From: Nostoc sp. FACHB-892
GTDB taxonomy: Bacteria; Cyanobacteriota; Cyanobacteriia; Cyanobacteriales; Nostocaceae
Length of the DNA stretch: 64,000 nucleotides
Assembly: GCF_014698795.1 (NCBI RefSeq)
Contig: NZ_JACJTR010000014.1
Span: 1-64,000 of the forward strand
Reading direction: 5' to 3'
Positions 54,480 through 61,085 of the stretch are shown here, one piece after another. Below the pieces are notes generated by a model that saw only the letters and a program-made list of their open reading frames with translations, was not told the DNA's origin and made no database searches. The translations under genes were made by a program, and so were the position numbers. Positions within the stretch are counted from its first letter, which is position 1. Every line of letters starts with the position of its first letter.

Positions 54480-55346
54480 ATGGCTTTATATAAACTCGAA
54501 GACTTTGCTGGTAACTATAGTGATGCAGATTTTGATGACTATGAAGTTAGGGATTTTGATGTCTATTCAGACATAGATGACGATAAAGTTGGGACTGTAA
54601 AACACATCTTGGTGGATGATTCGGGTCATTTCCGCTATTTAGTTGTTGACACAGGTTTTTGGTTCTTTGGTAGACAAGTATTGTTGCCAATTGGGCGTTC
54701 CCGAATAAGCTATACTAATCGACGCGTGTATGCTGTTGGGCTGACGAAAGAGCAAGTAGAAAATTTACCAGATTTTAATGATTTGGAACATGTTGATTAC
54801 GATTATGAGGAACGGGTGCGTGGAGTTTATCGTACTCCAATGAGACAAGCATCTTTAGAGACATCGACACCTGTAGATGCTCCACCAGTATCTAGCGATC
54901 GCAATACATATACGTATGAAGATGAACCAAATCTTTACGATATGAATCAGCAGGATCATCAAAACCTGAAACTATACGAGGAACGTTTAGTTGCCAATAA
55001 ATCTCGTGTTAAGACAGGAGAAGTATCTGTTAGCAAACACGTTGAAACTCAGACGGCAAGAGTTGCTGTACCAGTTGAAAAAGAACGTGTAATCATTGAA
55101 CGTACTACTCCAAACGAAGGTGGTAGAACTGTATCGCCTGCTGAGGCTAACTTCCGTGAAGGAGAAGTTACTCGGATGGACATTTATGAAGAAACCCCTG
55201 ATATTCAGAAGGAAGCGGTTTTGCGTGAGGAAGTGAAAATTAAGAAAGTAGTTGAACAGGATACAGTTGAAGCCGAAGGTACTATTCGTCGTGAGGAATT
55301 AGACGTTAATACGAATGATGAGCGGTTGCATGAGAGAAGAAGCTAA
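54480..55346 (+). CDS. PRC-barrel and DUF2382 protein
   Basis: 288 residues after a strong GGAGGAAA site. The PRC-barrel (about 20-100) has DFDVYSDIDDDKVGTVKHIL and YLVVDTGFWFFGRQVLLPIG. The DUF2382 domain (about 170-280) has VAVPVEKERVIIERTTPNEG, FREGEVTRMDIYEETPDIQK and VVEQDTVEAEGTIRREELDV. Relatives in Nostoc-type cyanobacteria, including akinete-associated AvaK-type proteins, share this combination and are linked to stress; the role is unknown. A paralogue without DUF2382 lies at 22995. Confidence 0.87.
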   Translation: MALYKLEDFAGNYSDADFDDYEVRDFDVYSDIDDDKVGTVKHILVDDSGHFRYLVVDTGFWFFGRQVLLPIGRSRISYTNRRVYAVGLTKEQVENLPDFNDLEHVDYDYEERVRGVYRTPMRQASLETSTPVDAPPVSSDRNTYTYEDEPNLYDMNQQDHQNLKLYEERLVANKSRVKTGEVSVSKHVETQTARVAVPVEKERVIIERTTPNEGGRTVSPAEANFREGEVTRMDIYEETPDIQKEAVLREEVKIKKVVEQDTVEAEGTIRREELDVNTNDERLHERRS

Positions 55347-55372
55347 ATGGCTTTGAGATAACTGCTAATGAA

Positions 55373-55413
55373 ATATCCCCGCATTTATAGAAGCTAAGTG
55401 CGGGGATATCTTT
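55373..55413 (+). terminator. terminator after PRC-barrel/DUF2382 gene
   Basis: ATATCCCCGCA and TGCGGGGATAT form an 11-bp perfect stem, extended by partial pairing in the loop, followed by CTTTG. It begins 27 bases after the stop codon. Confidence 0.7.
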
Positions 55414-55448
55414 GACATTCAAAGTTAATTTAGAATAGCTTGCAATCA

Positions 55449-55569
55449 TATCATGTCCGGCTGATTAGTTATGATGGGCGTGCATCTGTGCAAAAACTTG
55501 AAAATTCTTTCTCCCCCTGCTCCCTGCCCCCTTGGAGTCTTAATGATAAGTCTTTAACCGGACACGATA
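55449..55569. mobile_element. MITE-like element with TA target duplication
   Basis: TCATGTCCGG at 55451 and CCGGACACGA ending at 55567 are inverted repeats (9 of 10), flanked on both sides by TA (55449-55450 and 55568-55569). The surrounding bases extend the match to 14 of 16. The length (about 117 bp plus TA) and the TA duplication fit a non-autonomous element of the IS630/Tc1-mariner class. The interior holds short CCCCTGC-type tandem repeats (55511-55532). It touches the stop codon of the SPP-like gene. Confidence 0.6.
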
Positions 55570-56343
55570 TCATCTCTGGTGGGGCGTAGCCCATCGCCAA
55601 TTATTAGGATATGGCAAAATATTGAAATAAATCAATCCTTCAAGAATACCTGCGGCACCAGGGTAGTGAGCTAGAAAGTGCCAAGGGTAATGTGTCTTGT
55701 AATACCACCACAGAAGTTCCGTTTGGGCATTACCAACGATAATCCCGGCTGATGGCTGTTGAAATAAGCTGATATCATTTCCAGAACCTCCACAGATAAC
55801 GGTTGCATCTGATTGCGCTTGCAGCAATTGTTGCAGATATGCAGTTGCTTTACCCTTATTACTGTTCTTGGGTATGATATCAATGTCCCGCCCATTGCTG
55901 AAAATTACCTGAGCCTGCAATCCAGTAAAAGCTAACAAATCTTCTAAATCGTCGATAACCTCAAGCGACGCATCCATATCTAGCCGAAAGCTTAATTTAT
56001 AGGGGGTTTGTTCACTTTTAGGTTGAGGTATCAGTGCAGAAAAGTAGCTAGCAATTGCCCAAACTGCATCTCTATCCCAATCTCGTGAGATTTGATTTGC
56101 CCAATCCTTTTGTAAAAGCAAACCCTCTTGATATATCTCAGTACCTACACTAGCGATTAAATAATCGGGTTTCAAAAGCTGTGCTTGTGCTATCATCTTA
56201 CGACTAGAAGCATAAGAGCGACTAGTAACATAGACTAAGTAAATTTGATTGCCTATAGCTTCTAGCCTTTGGTTTAAAGCGGCAATAGCTTGATTGTTAT
56301 TAACCAAGGTATTGTCTAATTCAATAACTAAAAGTAGTTTCAT
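55570..56343 (-). CDS. sucrose-phosphate-phosphatase-like HAD protein, catalytic Asp replaced
   Basis: 257 residues with the layout of cyanobacterial sucrose-phosphate phosphatase: N-terminal HAD core, cap with LSFRLDMDASLEVIDDLEDL, DIIPKNSNKGKATAYLQQLL (motif II/Lys) and a C-terminal GND. Two catalytic positions differ. Motif I reads VIELDNTLVNN where SPP has DLDNT, so the nucleophile Asp is Glu. The metal motif reads GGSGND where SPP has GDSGND. Phosphatase activity is therefore doubtful; a structural or regulatory partner of SPS is one option. The C-terminal residues NWRWATPHQR are encoded by repeat-like DNA. It lies 106 bases downstream of susA. Confidence 0.75.
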   Translation of the reverse strand: MKLLLVIELDNTLVNNNQAIAALNQRLEAIGNQIYLVYVTSRSYASSRKMIAQAQLLKPDYLIASVGTEIYQEGLLLQKDWANQISRDWDRDAVWAIASYFSALIPQPKSEQTPYKLSFRLDMDASLEVIDDLEDLLAFTGLQAQVIFSNGRDIDIIPKNSNKGKATAYLQQLLQAQSDATVICGGSGNDISLFQQPSAGIIVGNAQTELLWWYYKTHYPWHFLAHYPGAAGILEGLIYFNILPYPNNWRWATPHQR

Positions 56344-56449
56344 ATCTGTTTGTTTCCACTAAAAAATTACATAAATTCAAACCTATGCAGATAATTTATA
56401 TATTTAAATACAGAAGTATATCCTTACCTCTGTATTAATAACACTAGCT

Positions 56450-58867
56450 TTAGCGTTGTATATGCTGTGCTAAAAGTTTTTGCGCTCTTGGCTTGAACAC
56501 TAAATGAAATATTGTTTCCAGGTAGCGGTACAAATCTTGAAGGTTTTCTTTAGAAGTGTAGTTCCAAAAACCATAAATTCTTGCAAGTGAAAGTAGACGT
56601 GCAGTGTGAATTTTCCAAGTGTAGTTTTTCAAAACACGGTCAATTGCTTGTTGAGAAACTCTTAACCAGTAATCTGGGTTATGGTCGCACTTATTCACAA
56701 ATTCTAAAATTACTTGTGCCATTTCTTCTAGGCGAGTGGGGTTGATGTAAAATCCATTGATTCCGTTTTGAATTATTTCCGATGGGCCGCCAAATTGGGT
56801 AGCAAAAGTGGGTAAGCCACTAATCATTGCTTCTAGAACCGTTAAACCAAAAGCTTCAAACAAAGCTGGTTGAACAAAAAGTCCTTGACGGTCAGCAATT
56901 AAGCGATAAGTTTCTCCAGAATCACTTTTAGATAAGCGCACACCCAACCAACGAATTTTGCCGTGAAGATTGTATTGCTCAATAATTCTATAGAGTTTTT
57001 CAATTTCACTGGCTTCTTCATGGTCGGCGCTGTCCTCAATTCGTAGCTTTCCGGCTACTAAAATTAAATTACAGCGTTCTTGCAGCTCCTCACTTTTGCC
57101 AAAACACTCCGCCAGACCTGTGAGATTCTTAATTCTATCTAAACGCCCCATCGAAAATATTGGTTGCTTGTTGGGGTTATCTAATTTACCATATACCAAG
57201 TTGGGATCTTCTAAATTAAACAGCAAATTTTCTAGGCGATCGCACTCTGAATAAAAACGCTCGTCTGTTTTGGTATAAGGAAAAAAGTAACTTTCATTTA
57301 CTCCCGGTGGCACTAAATTAAATTTAGGGCTAAATAACTCTATCCCATCTACTACGTGATAAAGTTCGGGCATTGTAAAACATTTATAAGACTCATATTG
57401 CCCTGCACTCTCAGGTGTACCTATAATTTCTTGATAGGTACTACTAATAATGAAGTTAGCAGCATTCATGGCAATTAAATCTGCTGTATATTGCAGTGAA
57501 AAATGATATTTGTCCTCCAAGTCTTGCCAGTAGAGGTTACTAAACAAGTATTTAGACTTTTCTAGAGCATGAGCAACATTACACTGGGTAATTTTTAAGC
57601 GACGTGCCAGCAAAAAAGCTACCAAGTTACCATCAGAGTAGTTACCAATAACTAAATCTGGTTTACCATTAAATTCAGCTGATAGTTCTTTTTCGGCATC
57701 AATAGTATAAGTTTCTAAATAAGGCCAAATTTCAAACCTAGAAATCCAATTTTGTGTCAGCTTTCTATTAAATTCTCGGAACGGAACCCGCAAAATCCAG
57801 ACATTTTTAGTACCGTAAACTTTCTCTAGACGCTGATTGCAGCGAGTCCCATCATTATTAGGTATCAATCTGGAAAGAATTATCACCTTCGGCTGCATAT
57901 TTAAAATATCTAATCCTGCCAAAGTTATATCTTCTTTGAGTTGTTGCTCAAGATTTTTAGCTTGGTCTAAAACGTAAACGACTTGTCCACCAGTATCAGG
58001 CCGTCCCAACACTCCTTCCTGGCCAAACCAGCCGTGAAGTGAAACCAAGACGATATGAAATATCATCGGTATTCGAGAAAGGAAGGTTTCTAAAGTCTGA
58101 TGGTCTGGCGAGTCTATTAACCCATCCAAAAGTTCTAAGCTTTCTTGAATGCGGCCTGCGGTGTTACCCCATCCAGCTTCAAAGCCCTTATCTTGCAATT
58201 CAAAACGAAATTCGGTGTAGGGAGTAGTAGGACTATAGCTGTTAAGAAAATCGAGAGCTAGTTTAATCTGTGGTGAAAGTTGCTGGTGGTTTTGAATGTG
58301 TTGATTAATCAGCAGTTGCGTACCATTGTAGTTATGCAAACTCAAAAATTTAAATAGTTTTTCTTGTAATTGTTGCGATTCTTGAAGTTTGCTTGAGAGG
58401 TAGTGGTTAAGAAATTGTACTCCTTTCCCGATGTTTTTAAAGTCACGAATTACCGGAGAATAGTCATAAAATGGATGGAAATCTACTTCAAAGATACCAC
58501 CTTCGTTAGGATGAAAACGGTTGACAAGCCGATCGCGTAAGTCTAATAACTCCTGTACGCTCATCGGCTCAACTTGTAGGTCTTCAGCGATATGAAATAT
58601 TTGTTGATGACCAATTTTTGGTCTAACTACCAAACAACAAGTTTCATTTTCGAGGATAATCTCTTGTGTATGGTAGATGAGTTTGCTTACTTTGGAGGTA
58701 TTGCGAAATGACTCTGGCTTTTGCAAACTTTTGCAGTAATCATTAAAAGCATCCAGAATATCATTTCGCAGCAGGTATGATTTATTCTGCCAACGAAGTT
58801 GATGCAAAAATTGATGCAAATCAATATGTTCTTCGCTATTTACAATTGAATGAATTAATTCCAGCAT
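56450..58867 (-). CDS. susA: sucrose synthase SusA
   Basis: 805 residues, the usual length. It reversibly cleaves sucrose with UDP or ADP to fructose and nucleotide-glucose. The N-terminal regulatory region covers about 1-260. The GT-B domain starts with VLVSLHGWFGQEGVLGRPDT followed by GGQVVYVLDQ. Later come ISSTYQEIIGTPESAGQYES, FSMGRLDRIKNLTGLAECFG and QPALFEAFGLTVLEAMISGL with the ExxGLTxLE donor-site motif. It is flanked by spsA and the SPP-like gene on the same strand. Confidence 0.95.
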   Translation of the reverse strand: MLELIHSIVNSEEHIDLHQFLHQLRWQNKSYLLRNDILDAFNDYCKSLQKPESFRNTSKVSKLIYHTQEIILENETCCLVVRPKIGHQQIFHIAEDLQVEPMSVQELLDLRDRLVNRFHPNEGGIFEVDFHPFYDYSPVIRDFKNIGKGVQFLNHYLSSKLQESQQLQEKLFKFLSLHNYNGTQLLINQHIQNHQQLSPQIKLALDFLNSYSPTTPYTEFRFELQDKGFEAGWGNTAGRIQESLELLDGLIDSPDHQTLETFLSRIPMIFHIVLVSLHGWFGQEGVLGRPDTGGQVVYVLDQAKNLEQQLKEDITLAGLDILNMQPKVIILSRLIPNNDGTRCNQRLEKVYGTKNVWILRVPFREFNRKLTQNWISRFEIWPYLETYTIDAEKELSAEFNGKPDLVIGNYSDGNLVAFLLARRLKITQCNVAHALEKSKYLFSNLYWQDLEDKYHFSLQYTADLIAMNAANFIISSTYQEIIGTPESAGQYESYKCFTMPELYHVVDGIELFSPKFNLVPPGVNESYFFPYTKTDERFYSECDRLENLLFNLEDPNLVYGKLDNPNKQPIFSMGRLDRIKNLTGLAECFGKSEELQERCNLILVAGKLRIEDSADHEEASEIEKLYRIIEQYNLHGKIRWLGVRLSKSDSGETYRLIADRQGLFVQPALFEAFGLTVLEAMISGLPTFATQFGGPSEIIQNGINGFYINPTRLEEMAQVILEFVNKCDHNPDYWLRVSQQAIDRVLKNYTWKIHTARLLSLARIYGFWNYTSKENLQDLYRYLETIFHLVFKPRAQKLLAQHIQR

Positions 58868-58989
58868 GAGTAGTTTATACTTTATGAAACGTGAACTAAA
58901 ATTCTCCGTAAGTAGACTAATTAAAACTTATTCATCGGCTTCTAAAACTTCAAAGACTAACTTAGGCTACTATTTCAGATGCTTTAGGT

Positions 58990-60432
58990 CTAACTGGTTG
59001 CCCATTGCACGATACCGTTATCAAAGGAGTCAATTAATTTTTCTAGAGATTTAATTTCACTAGATTTTAAACTTTTTGACTTTAACAAAGTTTGAATTTG
59101 CTTTTCCAATTCTGGAGTTAAATTTTTAGTTTGAATAATTTCTTGGACGAATGTATCAACTGTTAAAGATTGGTAGAGTTCGTGAACTTGGGCGGCAACT
59201 CCCTGAGTGCTAAAACGAGACTGCACCCAATTCTGTGCAGCATTGCCATAGCTGTCTTTTAAAGTCGGGTTTTTTAACAGATCGTGAATAGCGATCGCCA
59301 ATGCTGTAGAATCACGAGGAGGAACCAAAAGTCCAGTTTCACCATGCACAACCGTATGCTGCAATCCTCCCACATTACTAGCAATTACGGGCGTTCCTGC
59401 TGCCATTGCTTCAATTGCCACTAAGCCAAAAGGTTCGTAGTAACTCGGTACAACGCAGATATCCCCTGCGGCGTAGTAAGCAGGTAACAGCGCTTGAGAA
59501 ATTCGTCCAGTGAAAACTGTAACTGCTTCCAATCCCAGTTCATTCACCAAAGCTTGAATGCGTAGTTGTTCTTGGAAGTCTGCTCCATCTTCACGGCTAC
59601 CACCAACTAGATAAAGTTGAAATGCTGAAGGCAAATTGGCGCAGGCTTTTACTAAGGTTTCAACTCCCTTGCGAGGGTCAAAGCGTCCTACATACAAAAC
59701 GATTTGAGAATCTGAAGCAATTCCCAACTGTTGGCGAGCAACTTCTTTACTGAGAGAACCAAAGTGTTCAGTATTAATTCCACAAGGAATGACTTTAATA
59801 CGCCCATGTTGCGAAATTAACTGACGTAAATCTTCCGCTTCTTGAGGGCTAGTCGATATTACATAATCTGCTTGTTCTAAAATTGCCCTCTCCACACAAT
59901 GACGAATTGCAGCAATCGGCGGTGGATTTTCTACATTACCGTATTTAACTGCCCCTATAGAATGATAGGTATGAACTTGAGGTAATCCCAATCGAGATTT
60001 AATTTCCAATCCTACCCAAGCAGAAAGCCAATAATTAGTGTGAATTAGTGCATAGTTGCAACCTGTTCGTTGTTGAAAATTTAGCCAAGCTTCTACAAAT
60101 TCTGGTAGATATTCAAATAAATTATTTCTAGAAATAAATTCGGCTGGCCCAGCATTTAAACGAATTGTGCGACACCCTGGCGCTAATTCCACAATTTCTT
60201 CTTGATTGGGGTGTTCGCGTCGTGTGAACATATCAACCTGACAGCCGCGTTTCGCTAATGCTAATCCTAATTCTCGCACGTAGACATTTTGACCACCTGC
60301 TCCTTCTTTGCCAATTTCGGCTGTCGGATCGCCATGAACTGAAATTAGTGCATAAATGGGCTGAGAATTTGGCGTTTCTAGTGCAGAATTTTCTAGAGAT
60401 TTAACTAAATTTGAAGAAGCAAGAGTATTCAT
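58990..60432 (-). CDS. spsA: sucrose-phosphate synthase (minimal type)
   Basis: 480 residues, the single-domain SPS type of filamentous cyanobacteria. The start of the GT domain is LISVHGDPTAEIGKEGAGGQ, NVYVRELGLALAKRG. Further blocks are VHTYHSIGAVKYGN, VLYVGRFDPRKGVETLVKAC and PSYYEPFGLVAIEAMAAGTP with the EPFGLVAIEA nucleotide-sugar motif. A C-terminal tail of about 65 residues is charged (TPELEKQIQTLLKSKSLKSS). It makes sucrose-6-phosphate from UDP- or ADP-glucose and fructose-6-phosphate. It lies 122 bases upstream of susA. Confidence 0.87.
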   Translation of the reverse strand: MNTLASSNLVKSLENSALETPNSQPIYALISVHGDPTAEIGKEGAGGQNVYVRELGLALAKRGCQVDMFTRREHPNQEEIVELAPGCRTIRLNAGPAEFISRNNLFEYLPEFVEAWLNFQQRTGCNYALIHTNYWLSAWVGLEIKSRLGLPQVHTYHSIGAVKYGNVENPPPIAAIRHCVERAILEQADYVISTSPQEAEDLRQLISQHGRIKVIPCGINTEHFGSLSKEVARQQLGIASDSQIVLYVGRFDPRKGVETLVKACANLPSAFQLYLVGGSREDGADFQEQLRIQALVNELGLEAVTVFTGRISQALLPAYYAAGDICVVPSYYEPFGLVAIEAMAAGTPVIASNVGGLQHTVVHGETGLLVPPRDSTALAIAIHDLLKNPTLKDSYGNAAQNWVQSRFSTQGVAAQVHELYQSLTVDTFVQEIIQTKNLTPELEKQIQTLLKSKSLKSSEIKSLEKLIDSFDNGIVQWATS

Positions 60433-60503
60433 AATTAAAATTTATTTGTATACGAGACAAAAATTCATAGCTAAGTAACTTGGAGTAAAAATTATTTACT
60501 AAG

Positions 60504-60725
60504 TTACCTATCATCCAAAGAAATGTGTAAAAACCTTCTAGGAAAGATAAATGAATTCTTTCTACTTAATTTTTTATTGTTTTGAGAGCATTCTGGAAGA
60601 GAATCAATTAATAACCGTATTGCTTCAGGAATTGATATTTGATGATATTCTGCATAAGCTCTAAGCTTGCTATACTCTCCATTGGTAATAACAATATTGG
60701 AAATATTTACTGAAAAACGGGACAT
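60504..60725 (-). CDS. small RHH-like protein upstream of spsA
   Basis: 73 residues. The pattern SVNISNIVITNGEYSKLRAY, AEYHQISIPEAIRLLIDSLP gives a strand, a helix, a turn and a second helix, as in ribbon-helix-helix DNA-binding or antitoxin-type proteins. The tail is basic and polar. It starts 72 bases before spsA on the same strand. A regulatory role for the sucrose genes is possible but is inference only. A tandem repeat of 11 bases lies about 80 bases upstream. Confidence 0.5.
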   Translation of the reverse strand: MSRFSVNISNIVITNGEYSKLRAYAEYHQISIPEAIRLLIDSLPECSQNNKKLSRKNSFIFPRRFLHISLDDR

Positions 60726-61085
60726 AAAAATTTCCTTAAAACCGAGATAAAGTTACCAAAGTGCCTTCGTCACAAGATATTACATTTTAGAAGTTGAAAT
60801 ATCGGTGAGAAATCGGTGAGAAATCGGTTATTAAGAAAATCAAGGCTATTTAAATAAGTTTTTATCTAATTTGAGAATATCAAATATTTAAGAATTAAAT
60901 TTTAACTGGTTGCAGTATTGAAGCGAGTATCAAAGGGTTAATTAATTTTGCCTGCGATCGCTAGTTCAATTTTCATCAAATCAAAGGCAGGAATCATCTC
61001 AAGCTATTGATGCAAAGCGATCGCTTGTTTGTTCTTTAATAACTGTGAAGCTTGAATTTGCGATCGCCACTGGAGTGATAAAAGT
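60726..61085. other. intergenic region between sucrose cluster and ROCO gene
   Basis: About 360 bases. It contains the tandem repeat at 60801-60827 and three GCGATCGC-type sites (about 60955, 61018, 61061). A short minus-strand frame, MIPAFDLMKIELAIAGKIN (about 61001-60942), looks like a relic of a gene end. No full gene is seen. Confidence 0.45.
60801..60827. repeat. 11-bp tandem repeat upstream of sucrose cluster
   Basis: ATCGGTGAGAA occurs twice in tandem, followed by a partial third copy (ATCGGTT). Half-sites GGTGAGAA-N3-GGTGAGAA have the same 8+3 spacing and orientation as the GTGGAAAA-N3-GTGGAGAA sites and match GTGGAGAA at 6 of 8 positions. Confidence 0.4.
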
